Below are positions 21,984 to 32,857 of a stretch of 64,000 nt of DNA, in pieces. The translations under genes and the position numbers were made by a program. Positions within the stretch are counted from its first letter, which is position 1. Every line of letters starts with the position of its first letter. The stretch is from Macrothele yani (taxonomy: Eukaryota; Arthropoda; Arachnida; Araneae; Macrothelidae), in the NCBI GenBank assembly GCA_039090855.1, contig CM076999.1, positions 118,853,072 to 118,917,071 of the forward strand, written 5' to 3'. A model generated the notes under the pieces. That model searched no databases and was not told the DNA's origin. It was given only the letters and a program-made list of their open reading frames with translations.

Positions 21984-22969
21984 CTACTCAACATAGTATC
22001 CATCACAAGCGATGCATTTGTGCCATCGTTGAACCCAACTCTCGAATCCTCTTTGAAAAAATTCATGTATGGGCTGTTGTACCCACTTCTTCACAGCCAC
22101 TTTCACCTCGTCTGTGTTATCAAATCGTTGTCCCCGGAGACTGTCATTCATTGGACCGAACAGGTGGAAGTCGGAGGGCGCCAGATCTGGGTTGTACGTT
22201 GGATGGGGAACCACCGACCAGCCTAATTTATTGATCGCCTGATTTGTTGCTAAAGACGTGCGTGATCTCGCATTGTCATGGTGAATGTGGATAATTTTCA
22301 GATTCTTGTTCGGTCTCTTTCTCCTTATGGCTTCTCTAAGCTTCTTTAGTGTCTCAATGTACCACTCGCTGGTCACGGTACGGCCACGTTCCAGAAAATC
22401 AAGGAGAATGACAGCCCCTGTTATCCCAAAAGATAGTCACCATGACTTTCTGTGATGATCGCTGGGTCTTGAAGTTCTTAGGCCTTGGTGAAGAGGTGTG
22501 ACCATTACATGGATTGATTCTTCTTTTCCGGATCGTAAAGATACGTCCACGTTTCATCCTCTGTCACCAGATCGATAAGAAACGTGTCTTCATTGGCTTC
22601 AAACGCTTCCAGCAGATCAGAGGATACTTCCACCATTCTCTCCTTCAAATCGGGTGTGAACTTCCGAGTTACCCACTTTGCACGCACTTTCCAATGCTCT
22701 AGGTCTTCCACCATCTTCTGTATGGCATTGTGACCACAGTCCAGTTGTGAATCGTGTCTCAGACGAATCAATTCATCCACTCGCTGACAATTCGTGTTAC
22801 TGGTCGCAAATGATGGTCTCCCGTTGCGTGCTTTGTCTTCAATGCAAGTTTCCCCTTCTTTTAACTTCTTCATCCATCTGTGCACATTACTCTTGTCAAT
22901 GGAGTCATCTCCGTAAACATTCTGTAGTCTTCTGTGGATGTCGGACGGCCTGCATCCTTCCTTCGTCAA
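21984..22969 (-). pseudogene. Mariner transposase relic
   Basis: From 22969 leftwards: an N-terminal DNA-binding domain (CRPSDIHRRLQNVYGD, VHRWMKKLKEGETCIED), a linker, and LVTEDETWTYLYDPEKK with the first catalytic D. A frame break lies at 22390-22500. IHIHHDNARSRTSLATNQ holds the second D, and YNPDLAPSDFHLFG the third in DD34D spacing. It ends GYYVE at 21984. The break in the middle makes it non-functional. Confidence 0.88.
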
Positions 22970-23012
22970 TAATTCAATGACGGTTGCTTCTGCTTGGAAT
23001 CCATCATTTGCC

Positions 23013-25006
23013 TGAAATGAAGAAGAAGGGTTTACAATCGAGGAAGAGTTAGTCTACCAACATGTGCAATTTCAACGACCTATGTCAGTTAATAAAAAAG
23101 CTATGACCACTTTTGCATTACTTTCGGTACAACCCTCGTATTTACCTGCAATGAAGAAGAAGGGTTACTATAGAGGAAGAGTTACTCTACCAACATGTGC
23201 AATTTGAACGACCTCTGCCAGTTAATAAAAAAGTTAAGCCCTCTTTTCCATTACTTTCGGTTCAACCTTCGTATTTACCTGCAAAGAAGAAGAAAGGTTA
23301 CTATAGAGGAAGAGTCACTCTACCAACATGTGCAATTTCAACGACCTATGTCAGTTAATAAAAAAGCTATGACCACTTTTGCATTACTTTCGGTACAACT
23401 CTCGTATTTACCTGCAATGAAGAAGAAAGGTTTACTATAGAGGAAGAGTTACTCTACCAACATGTGCAATTTCAACGACCTATGTCAATTAATAAAAAAC
23501 TTATGCCCTCTTTTCCATTACTTTCGGTTCAATCTTCGTATTTACCTGCAAAGAAGAAGAAAGGTTACTATAGAGGAAGAGTTACTCTACCAACATGTGC
23601 AATTTGAACGACCTCTGTTAGTTAATAAAAAAGCTATGACCACTTTTGCATTACTTTCGGTACAACCCTCGTATTTACCTGCAATGAAGAAGAAGGGTTT
23701 ACTATAGAGGAAGAATTACTCTACCAACATGTGCAATTTGAACGACCTATGCCAATTAATAAAAAACTTATGCCCTCTTTTGCATTACTTTCGGTTCAAC
23801 CTTCGTATTTACCTGCAAAGAAGAAGAAGGGTTACTATAGAGGAAGAGTTACTCTACCAACATGTGCAATTTGAATGACCTCTGTCAGTTAATAAAAAAG
23901 CTATGACCACTTTTGCATTACTTTCGGTACAACCCTCGTATTTACCTGCAATGAAGAAGAAGAGTTTACTATAAAGGAAGAGTTACTCTACCAACATGTG
24001 TAATTTGAACGACCTATGTCAATTAATAAAAAACTTATGCCCTCTTTTGCATTACTTTCGGTTCAACCTTCGTATTTACCTGCAATGAAGAAGAAGGGTT
24101 ACTATAGCGGAAGAGTTACTCTACCAACATGTGCAATTTGAATGACCTCTGTCAGTTAATAAAAAAGCTATGACCACTTTTCCATTACTTTCGGTACAAC
24201 CCTCGTATTTACCTGCAATGAAGAAGAAGGGTTTACTATAGAGGAAGAGTTACTCTACCAACATGTGCAATTTGAACGACCTATATCAGTTAATAAAAAA
24301 GTTATGCCCTCTTTTGCATTACTTTCGGTTCAACCTTCGTATTTACCTGCAATGAAGAAGAAGGGTTACTATAGAGGAAGAGTTACTCTACCAACATGTG
24401 CAATTTGAACGACCTCTGTCAGTTACTAAAAAAGCTATGACCACTTTTGCATTACTTTCGGTACAACCGTCGTATTTACCTGCAATGAAGAAGAAGGGTT
24501 TACTATAGAGGAAGAGTTACTCTACCAACATGTGCAATTTGAACGACCTCTGTCAGTTAATAAAAAAGGTATGACCACTTTCGCATTACTTTCGGTACAA
24601 CCCTCGTATTTACCTGCAATGAAGAAGAATTGTTTACTATAGAGGAAGAGTTACTCTACCAACATGTGCAATTTGAACGACCTATGTCAATTAATAAAAA
24701 ACTTATGCCATCTTTTGCATTACTTTCGGTTTAACCCTCGTATTTACCTGCAATGAAGAAGAAGGGTTACTATAGAGGAAGAGTTACTCTACCAACATGT
24801 GCAATTTGAACGACCTCTGTCAGTTAATAAAAAAGCTATGGCCACTTTTGCATTACTTTCGGTTCAACATTCTTATTTACCTGCAATGAAGAAGAAGGGT
24901 TACTATAGAGGTAGAGTTACTCTACCAACATGTGCAATTTGAACGACCTCTGTCAGTTAATAAAAAAGCTACGACCATTTTTGCAGTACTTTCGGTACAA
25001 CTCTCG
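23013..25006 (-). repeat. 133-bp tandem array of mariner terminal repeats (15 units, alternating A/B)
   Basis: Each unit contains GAAGAAGAAGGGTTACTATAG, CTACCAACATGTGCAATTT, AGTTAATAAAAAAGC and the mariner end TTACTTTCGGTACAACCCTCG. Fifteen terminal motifs are countable (near 23122, 23257, 23389, 23522, 23656, 23790, 23921, 24057, 24191, 24326, 24460, 24591, 24727, 24857, 24991). The first ten alternate between a GACCAC/GGTACAACCCTCG type and a GCCCTC/GGTTCAACCTTCG type, giving a ~267-bp higher-order dimer. Confidence 0.95.
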
Positions 25007-25008
25007 TA

Positions 25009-26333
25009 GTAATTACAAGAGAGAGAGAGACCAATCGCAGGGCAATAAAACTACCCCTGTAACACTAAATTCACCGTACGAGGCAAAAAATCCTTGCGCG
25101 TACAATTGATCTCTTTGTCATGCAGTGTTGCCATCTCTTCAAAAGAAACTATGGTAAAAATTTAAACAAGAAAGATGAAACCGAATTTTTCGGTTTTAAT
25201 GAGGGTGTCTTTTCAATTTCTTCCGGCGCGAATAAAATTTAGCAAATTTATTCAAAGTCTCAGTGGAACCCAACTTCTGCAATCAATAAAATATCCAGAA
25301 ATAGAAACAGCCACTTACTGTATTTCCACCAGCAGTTGAAAAGTGTGTTACGAAAATTAACAGATGGTGCACAAAAAGTTTCTCATAGCATATCAGAGAC
25401 AAAGAGATTTTCAAGTCGAACAGCTAAAAGAAGATATATGGAAGAAAACATGATGCAACTCTACCCCTTCTAGCGGAAGAATTTTGCAAATGGAAAAGTT
25501 GAAAATAGTCGAAAAGTATTTTTCATGGCAAAAGCTATGCTAAGGAAAAATAACTTCTCAAATACGTCTCCCAGAAGCACAGATAGCGAGAAAAGGTTTT
25601 GACCTTTACGGCTCCCCTAGAGAATCATTTCCCATCAGAAACTGTATCCAATGCGTAAAGCATCTTTTCAATCGGAGTTTTAGGAGCAGAGATATCGAAA
25701 AAAACGCAATTTACCTTTTCGCCCCTAGCGGAAAATCTGTGCATTAATTGAAAAACAAACTGAATCTAAATAGTCTTCTTTATAAAGGCCATCGAAAGGA
25801 AAAATATTTTTTTCAATCGGATATTTAGAAGCAAATATATGGAATAAAATGTATTTTGAATTCGATAGGATCTGCATTTACGTCTCTAGCGGCGAAGTTG
25901 TGCATCGGAAAAAACCGGAATGCAAAGATCATCATTCTCATATTTCAAGTTTGCCAATGCAAGAAGAATTTTTTTAATGTGGCTAATAGTTGTAGAGATA
26001 TGGTGTCCACAAACCGACGAACGAACCAAGTGATAGTATAAGCACGATATTCTTTTTACAAGAGATGTGCTGAAAACTATAAAAACTGTTGATACTACTG
26101 CAAGGTCTGAAATGACAGAGGCAGAAAAAGGCCCGAGGGTCATAAGGGGAGGGGGTTGCCTAGAAGCTCCTCGGAAACACTTTTAAGTGAAGTAAATAAG
26201 ATAAATAAATAAATAAATAAATAAATAAATGTGAAACGAGTAAACCCAATCTTCAGCGTGGGAGGTGGTAAACAATTTTCATGTGAATTCTGTTTTCCAA
26301 TTGTTCTGTGATCCGAAAATATGAGTTGGATAA
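25009..26333. repeat. Degenerate repeat region around CCCCTAGCGG motifs
   Basis: Between about 25470 and 26040, blocks of the form CCTCTAGCGGAARA...TTTTCAATCGGA...AGCAGAGATATGG recur loosely three to four times. The last block (25885-26020) reappears in reverse orientation at 31860-32115. (GA)n is at 25020-25031 and an (AAAT)n run at 26200-26230. No gene is seen. Confidence 0.55.
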
Positions 26334-26411
26334 ACATTTGCTTAGGTGTGGTTCGTCGGAAATCTAACACATATTTTGGGATTTCCGAAGAACTACGCCT
26401 AGGCAAATATT
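26334..26411. repeat. Hairpin: 28-bp imperfect inverted repeat
   Basis: ATTTGCTTAGGTGTGGTTCG with CGGAAATC pairs with GATTTCCG and AAGAACTACGCCTAGGCAAAT across a loop of about 18 nt. It may be a miniature foldback insertion or an RNA stem. Confidence 0.6.
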
Positions 26412-26639
26412 TATTGTACTGCTATCAAGAGCCACCCTATCATTCATCCAGATACGGAATCAGCTGATTCGTCGTTATCTACACTGAAGAGCAATTAAAT
26501 TAGAGATACCTGTCTAGTAACGTGTCGCCCCAATGACGGCGGCGATTCGTCACGGCATGGACTCGACAAGACACCGGAAGCGTTGGGAAGCCATAGGGAT
26601 CCATGACCCCTGAACAAGCTCCCGCAGTTCACGAAGATT

Positions 26640-27790
26640 CTATGGAGCGGAGGGGGGGGGGGGGGGGTCAGAGCCTCGAACATATCTCTCGATGGCATCC
26701 CAAATGTGCTCGATGGGATTGAGGTCAGGTGACCTAGCTGGCCAAGGAAGCGAGGTCACGTCGGTGGAGTGCTCATCTGACCATTCGGATACAATTCGGG
26801 AGCGATGGCACGGTGCATTGTCTTGTTGCAGGATAAGGTCTCCACTGGGATGTTGAAGACGCACAAATGGGTGCAAATGGTCGTCCAGGAAGTCTCGATA
26901 ACGTTGACCTGTGAGGGACGATGTCGCACGTACCAGGGGTCCCATTTCAGTCCACGTAAACAGTCCCCAGACGAGAATGCCACCCCCACCAACTTGAAGA
27001 GTACCGCGCTGGCAAGAAGGATCCATCGCTTCATGTGGTTTGCGCCGTACTCGTATCCTGCCATCCGCATGCACCAAAGTGAATCTCGACTCATCAGTCC
27101 AGGCAACATTTTTCCACATGTCTAGGGTCCAGTGGCAATGTTCCCGCGCCCATGCTAATATTTGCACCCTGTGGTGTTCGGTCAGCAGCGGTACCCTCGT
27201 GGGGCGATGGCTTCTGTACCCACTGCGAGGAGATGGTTCTGGATGGTGTAACTGCTTACACGTTTTGTTTCTTTTTGTTTGATTGATTGGAGGTTTAACG
27301 ACCACCGTGAGCAACTCAATGGGCTATAAGCAGTCGCCCGTCCCTAATTTAGGGTCACTGGTTCCAGGGAAGGGAGAGAGCCAGTGCCGTAAGACAAACA
27401 CAACATCCATGCTTCACCGGGATTCGAACCCGGACCCCGTTCGGACGAATGATCAGAGGCCATCGCTTAGACCACTGCGCCACCGGGGCGGCCACACGTT
27501 TTGTGCACCAGCGTTAAATTGCAGAGTGATCTCTTGCACTGTGGCCCGTCTATCCGCTGTTACAATGCAAGCTAGCCGACGATGACGCCGCTCATCCACA
27601 CGCTGTTGTCCATGGCACTTGGCCCTTGCAGGGATGGTTTTACCGGATTCGATGTACTCACGGTGCACCCGTGACACAGTGGTTCGTGAAAGTCACAGTG
27701 CCTGCACGCCTTCCGAGATGGAGTGACCCATTCGTCGGGCCCTGACAATTTGCCCACGATCAAATGCGCTTAGATCCTTCGTCTTACCCA
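26640..27790 (-). pseudogene. Tc1-like transposase interrupted by a SINE
   Basis: The N-terminal part at 27500-27790 reads RGQIVRARRMGH and, after a frame change, SRVHREYIESGKTIPARAK (helix-turn-helix). The SINE then breaks the frame near NAGAQNV. The downstream catalytic half is one open frame: VAWTDESRFTLVHADG (first D), LILQQDNAPCHRSRIV (second D), and WPARSPDLNPIEHIWDAI (E). It then meets a C-run (GGGGGGG on the plus strand near 26650) encoding PPPPPP, a likely slippage site, and stops. The enzyme core is well preserved but the gene is broken. Confidence 0.87.
27284..27495 (-). repeat. SINE family 1 inserted in Tc1
   Basis: This is a complete reverse-orientation copy: the tRNA-like head ends at the GGGGCGGC side (27490s) and the tail at TGATTGATTGGAGG. 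The direct repeat ACACGTTTTGT on both sides (27258-27268 and 27496-27506) is the target duplication, showing LINE-mediated insertion into the Tc1. Confidence 0.9.
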
Positions 27791-28208
27791 TACTGCGTCC
27801 GACTCTTACTGACTCCCGTCACCTCACTCCTTATATTGTCGGATCGCTGCATACGCCATCGTTTCCGTTTACAGGGCCGCCCACAGCGCCACATTTGCAT
27901 AACGCCAGCTGTCTCTAATTCAATTGCTCTTCAGTGTACTTTGGGGATGACGTCTCACTGTCCTGATCTGGCTCGCCGTTGGCCATCTATGATATTTGTA
28001 GCAATAATCCTTCCCTTTCTCTTTCCCGCGAAATCAGTTTCTCAAATATTTGTATACCTGTGGTTGATTTCTTTGAGCCACGTCAAATTTTCGCTGAGGA
28101 AACAGTACATTATGTTTATTAAGTGTTCAATACACGTATGAACATTCTGATAGTGCTCAATACGCAGGATGTTGTGTAAAAAATATCGGTTTATCAATCT
28201 ATTTACAG

Positions 28209-28396
28209 AAGCCATCGCTTCTATACTACAGTTGACCGAGAAACCGGAAAAACTGCTAAGTCACCAGAACATAAAGAAGGCCGTGTTGACTGATTACCTG
28301 CAAGAAACATCTTCCGCCTCTAATCCGAAAGAGCTAACTAAAGCTGAATGCATCAGCATCTGCTTACAGAAATGGGGTCTCCAGGATAATTCCTTG
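28209..28396 (+). CDS. Candidate second coding exon of the host gene (C3orf38-like?)
   Basis: The exon begins after acceptor TCTATTTACAG with AA completing the split codon from 3488. It reads EAIASILQLTEKPEKLLSHQ, then VLTDYLQETSS and CISICLQKWGLQDNSL, ending in phase 0 at donor TTG|GTAAGT. The 188-bp size and matching phase with the first exon support it as a real exon. The pattern EAI..IL......LL.......V...YL.........W is what I recall of the N-terminal part of C3orf38-family proteins, so I infer orthology weakly. Confidence 0.55.
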
Positions 28397-28699
28397 GTAA
28401 GTGAACTTTATTTTAATCGTGCTGAAAGGCTTTTCTAATTAAAATATTGTTTAGCGCACGAAGAATCCTTATTAAAGTGAACTTTATTTGACATTACTGT
28501 ACTTCCTTCCCATTATCTGGCGGAATCGGTAATTGCGCCGTGTCAGATTAACGGAAATTCCCCAATGCACACCTAAACCTGCTGTTCCCATTTTTTACAC
28601 GCACTTTTATGATGTTATGGCCAGCGGATACCAGACAGAGGGAGTAATTTGCCAAATGAGTTTTCGAACAGTTCATGGAGGATTCTCAATGATTGTTAA

Positions 28700-29870
28700 A
28701 TGTGTTGTAGACAGGTGAAGCTCCTTTTGAGTTGCATGGGTCAATCAACGCGCATAACTGGCAAATGTGGGCACAGGAAAATCCACATGCATGCACACAG
28801 GAACCATTACATTCAACCCCCTTTACAGTAGGGTAGGGATTCATTGCATCCGTCATTCTTAGGGGTTTTTAATTTGAGGAACTGTGCTCCAGAAACGGGT
28901 GGAATAGTTGCTCAGTAAATGCTGAACTTGCTGCATGAAAGCTTGATGTCATGTTTACAAGAGTTAAATCTGCTGCTCACAGTACTTTTTATGCAGCATG
29001 GTGCGCCAGCTCACGTCGCATCTCCAGTAAAGAACTTTCTTGTCGCTACATTTGGTGCAGAAGGACTAATCAGCAGTCACTGCAACATTCCGTGGCCACC
29101 TCGGTCTCCAGATCTGACACCTGTGGATTTCTGGTTGTGTGGTTACTTAAAGTCTAGTGTGTACCATAGACAAGCTGCCATACTGCAACAACTGAAGGAA
29201 GCCATTTGCCGCAAAGTCTGTTGCATTCATCCGGACGTGCAACACTCGGTGCTCACTGGAGTTGTCACACGCTTGAAGACGGTGAACCTTGTGGTGGAGG
29301 ACATGTTGAAAAATTACTCCGATCAGATCATATGTAGAGGATTTTAGGAAGGGAGTGTCTGACCTAAGTCTTAAACAACCCTTAAAAATAGGAAGCTAGG
29401 ACATTTGTGCTAGAGTGCCCGATAGGAAAGTGACACGGAAGCGAGGTAGAAGCCCTTATTTATTACCTGGGGACCGGTACCCGGGGTCCGACGATTTAAC
29501 GTGCCCATCGGACGCACGGCGGATATTTAGTCGTTCGAACGTTCGTACCTGCCTGGGATCGAACCTGAGGTTATCTCTGTGGCAGTCACGAACGTTGACC
29601 ACTAGACTACCCTCGGGCCCTGAACAATTACTGTTTTGGTAGTTTCCTTACATTAATATACATCGCATATATTATCATTGATTTTCACTGGAATTACAAA
29701 CTGTTTAGCCGTTATCGCCCTATGTCGGTGACTATTTGAACTAAAAGTTTCTCCGTTGCCAAACAGAATTCCCCTACTAGCTGATACTTATCGTGCAAAC
29801 CGCACTGAAGTAAAAGCATTTGTTATTTTGTTATAAAGTTTTGAAATTTAAGCGGACTTTTGAGCCACCC
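28700..29870 (+). mobile_element. Degenerate mariner-type element
   Basis: Pieces read PFELHGSINAHNWQMWAQEN at 28717-28776, then FMQHGAPAHVASPVKNF (second D) and WPPRSPDLTPVDFWLCGYL (third D), closing near 29347. The right terminus TTTTGAGCCACCCGGTA at 29853-29871 resembles the CAGGGTGGTTCAAAA end of the 12686 element. The N-terminal third is missing or unrecognisable, and a tRNA-type SINE sits between the ORF and the terminus. Confidence 0.75.
29427..29625 (-). repeat. tRNA-derived SINE, family 2
   Basis: In reverse it starts GGGCCCGAGGGTAGTCTAGTGG (A box), carries GGTTCGATCCC (B box), and has a body ATATCCGCCGTGCGTCCGATGGGCACGTTAA-like. A similar tail (ATATCCGCAGTGCATCGGACGAGCACGTTAA-like) occurs at 38930-38975, defining a second family. 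Confidence 0.7.
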
Positions 29871-30006
29871 GGTATTCGTTTCCACTATTTTTCAGGAATG
29901 TGCATTTATGTCATCTGGCTGCAAAGAATGGGGTGAAATATTTTGTACGTAACTCCAGCAATTGAACGAAAAAATATTTTTTTCAATCAGAATTTTCAGA
30001 ACTATA

Positions 30007-31724
30007 GAGTCGTGGCCAAAAGTCGTGCACCAGTAGACCGAAAGTCAATTTTTGATGTTTGAAGTCAACTTATACAGTGTAATGGTAAATCCAGGAATAC
30101 ATATTATACATCATTTTAAAGGAAATTTTATGCTGAATTCAAATAATTTTACAGAATTTTATTAGTAGTTATAGAAGTGAAGTTACAGGCAAAAATGTGC
30201 AAGTGAGGAAACACAAATCTAGTTCTGAAAAAGCGTTCACGCCCCCATCTAATGCCCTATGGCTTTCTCCGACGTCTGTTAGTGAGATATAAAAGTATGT
30301 AGAATCGTCTGCCGACTTAGAACGCAATTGCTTGTAGTCAGTTGACGGAAGTTTATGCAGAATTCCTGGTGATATTTGAATTTCGGAATATCAAAGACCC
30401 AAAAATTGGTCCTGCCTCTTTAAACCAGGGCAAAAATTATTACTTTGCATAAACTTAGATTTAGTAGTCGTAAAATTGCTGTTGAATGTGTCTGTGATCA
30501 TTCCACTGTCTTGCGCACCATTAAAAGAGTTGCAGAAACTGGATGTGTGGGAAACAGAAAAAGAACAGGCCGACCAAGGCTGTGTGATGATTGCATGTTG
30601 ATTCGTCGTTCCTTAAAATCAAGGTTTAAAACAGCCACCGATTTCAGAAATGAGTGGGAAAATGAAGTAGGCATTATTGCATCTACACGTACAGTTCGTC
30701 GTAGGCTACAAGAAAATGGACTGACTGCACAAAAACCTTTCCTTACTGAACAACAACGGCTCAAAAGAATTGCTTGGGCCAAGGCACACAAGATTTGGGC
30801 TGTTGATGAATGGAAAAATGTTATTTTCAGTGATGAAACAACTGTTCTATTTCCGCTAATAATGGAAATAAATATGTAAGCCGTCGGGCTGGTGAAAGAT
30901 ATAAGGTATGCTGCACCCAGCCAACAATCAAGCAACCACATTCGGTGATGTTATGGTCCTGTATTTCAGCCAGTGGTGTTGGCCTTGTGCACATTGTTAA
31001 TGGCACATTGTATGGATCGAAATGTGTGGATGTTTTGGAGTCCAAACTGCTACCATCTGCACAAGATATGGGTTTGCAGAATTTTATCTTTCAGGACCTT
31101 AACGCGCCATGTCATCGGTCAAAGTTGGTTGACGAGTGGTTTATTCGAAAAGTTATAAGAAAACTTTGGTGGCCCGCACAGTCACCGGATCTTAATCCCA
31201 TAGAGAATATGTGGGTGAGATTAAAGCAACAAATCTGCCAACAAGTACCCACATCTAAAACAGCATTAATTGAGTCTGTAAGGGCCGTATGGCACCGTGT
31301 TATCACCAATGGACAACTAGAGAAGCTCATTAGTTCCATGCGAAGAAAGTTCTCTTTGTTACTAAGAAACCGTGCTTATCCAATTAAATATTAAAGCGTA
31401 TTTTGCTTGTTGGTAAGTTATTTCAAGTGTCCTGCAAGTTTCAATAATGTACTGTATAGTCATTTTACGTTAAATGCATTGTACGCTAATGTCACAAATT
31501 CCACTATTTTTTTCTTTTCATGACTAGACGCTGTACTTTTGCTTGTAACTTCACTTCTATTACTGGTAATAACATTCTGTAAAAATATTTGAATTCAGCA
31601 TAAAATTTCCTTTGAAATGATGCATAATATGTATTCCTGACTTTACCATTACGCTGTATAAGTTTACTTCAAACATCAAAAATTGAGTTTCGGTCTACCG
31701 GTGCAGGATTTTTAGCTACGATTG
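30007..31724 (+). mobile_element. Tc1-type element with ~200-bp inverted repeats
   Basis: Outer ends GAGTCGTGGCCAAAAGTCG and its counterpart ATTTTTAGCTACGATTG, with TA at 30005-30006 and 31725-31726, begin inverted repeats. These continue inward through TTTCGGTCTACCGG-, TACATATTATACATCATTT- and AACTTCACTTCTA-type matches for about 200 bp. Long termini of this kind occur in some Tc1 branches. Confidence 0.85.
30445..31394 (+). pseudogene. Tc1-type transposase with one frameshift and an altered catalytic site
   Basis: The frame opens MHKLRFSSRKIAVECVCD with a helix-turn-helix and a GRPR-type AT-hook-like linker (GRPRLCDD). VIFSDETTVLF carries the first D. One frameshift near 30862 is followed by an uninterrupted second half: HSVMLWSCISASGVGLVH, FIFQDLNAPCHRSKLV and WPAQSPDLNPIENMWVRL (E). 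The second catalytic aspartate (normally D before NAPCH) is leucine here. It ends RNRAYPIKY. Two independent reasons make it inactive. Confidence 0.88.
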
Positions 31725-31726
31725 TA

Positions 31727-32857
31727 GTTGACGCGCCAACTACGGAAAGGATTTTACGCTGCATAGTTGAAAAAGTTGTCGCCGAAGAAAATTCAAAGGA
31801 CCACTTTCCTCGTATCTAGCTGTATCCACTGCGAAAAGGAATTTTTGAATATCGAAAGATGCGGCGATATTGTACTACAGACATCGGGTGAACAAAGTGA
31901 TAATATAAGCACGTACTTATTGCTCTTCTTTTAAAGAAAATAACATGCTTATACAATAATACCACTTCTGTCAATCCGCCCTTCAGTCTGCGGACACCAT
32001 ATCTCTGCACCCATTTGATTAGCCCTACAGGACAGCTTTATTTTGCGTTGAGAAGCCTGAAATATCAGAATGATGATCCATGCTTTCTGTTCATTTTCTG
32101 ATGCGCAACTTCGCCGCAGAGGGCGCAAATCAGGGGCGCCGACCTCACCAAATTATTGGTGGGAGGGGGGGGCGGCGTGAAAATATCAGACGTGGGAAGG
32201 GCACGTCTTTTCCATTGTCGGGACCAAAAATTTAAAAAAAGGGGGGAAAAGATAAACTACGAAATTTGAGGTATATTTTAAAACGCAATTATAATTGTTC
32301 ATCAGCTAATCAACAAGGAAACAGAAATATTTTTCTGAAGAATGTTAATATTTTTAGAAATATAATTCAGCCTGTGATTTCATAAGAAACATCCAGAGAA
32401 ATTTTATTTCCAAACGGTTAAAAAACAAATGAGAAATCAGCTGGATTACTTAAACAAAGAACAAGATGCGCTAAAAGAAAAATAGATAAATAAAGGCACC
32501 AGAGATTATACGTTTCTGTATTTTTAATTATTTTGTTTTTTATAATTCTTTTAAACATTTACCACATATTACGAGAACACATCAAACACAATACGGGGAT
32601 GGCAATTCAGTTACTTTTCAAATGAGCAATGTTGAATATAAGAAAAACGTTTACTTATTTTGTTATTTATTATTTTTTTAGAAATAAATCGCTTTGGCCT
32701 CACCTTATGAGGCTAAAGCGATTATTTAATTAAACAGGACGAAAAATATTGGGTAGGCACTGCCCCCTAGTAAAATTATTAGGGGGCAAGATTCACCTTG
32801 CCCCTTCATAGCCGACATCTATGGCACAAATGCAAACTTTACTGAATTTAAAACATA
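31727..32857. repeat. Repeat-rich spacer with reverse TAGCGG-type copy and a hairpin
   Basis: 31860-32115 is a reverse copy of the block at 25885-26020 (GCGGCGAAGTTG...CATCATTCT...AGAGATATGGTGTC). At 32690-32730, ATCGCTTTGGCCTCA and TGAGGCTAAAGCGAT form a hairpin with a short loop. No coding sequence is seen. Confidence 0.55.

Larger units (their letters stand above)
21873..25006 (-). mobile_element. Mariner element with an amplified right terminal repeat
   Basis: The left end CGAGGGTTGTACC and right end GGTACAACTCTCG form the terminal inverted repeats, flanked by TA at 21871-21872 and 25007-25008. The left terminal repeat is single, but the right one has grown into a 15-unit array, stretching a ~1.3-kb element to 3.1 kb. 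The transposase relic is on the minus strand. Confidence 0.88.
26482..27936 (-). mobile_element. Tc1-like transposon, split by a SINE
   Basis: The termini CACTGAAGAGCAATTAAATT and (reversed) AATTCAATTGCTCTTCAGTG are flanked by TA at 26480-26481 and 27937-27938. The transposase is on the minus strand. A SINE at 27284-27495 interrupts it with an 11-bp target duplication. Confidence 0.9.
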
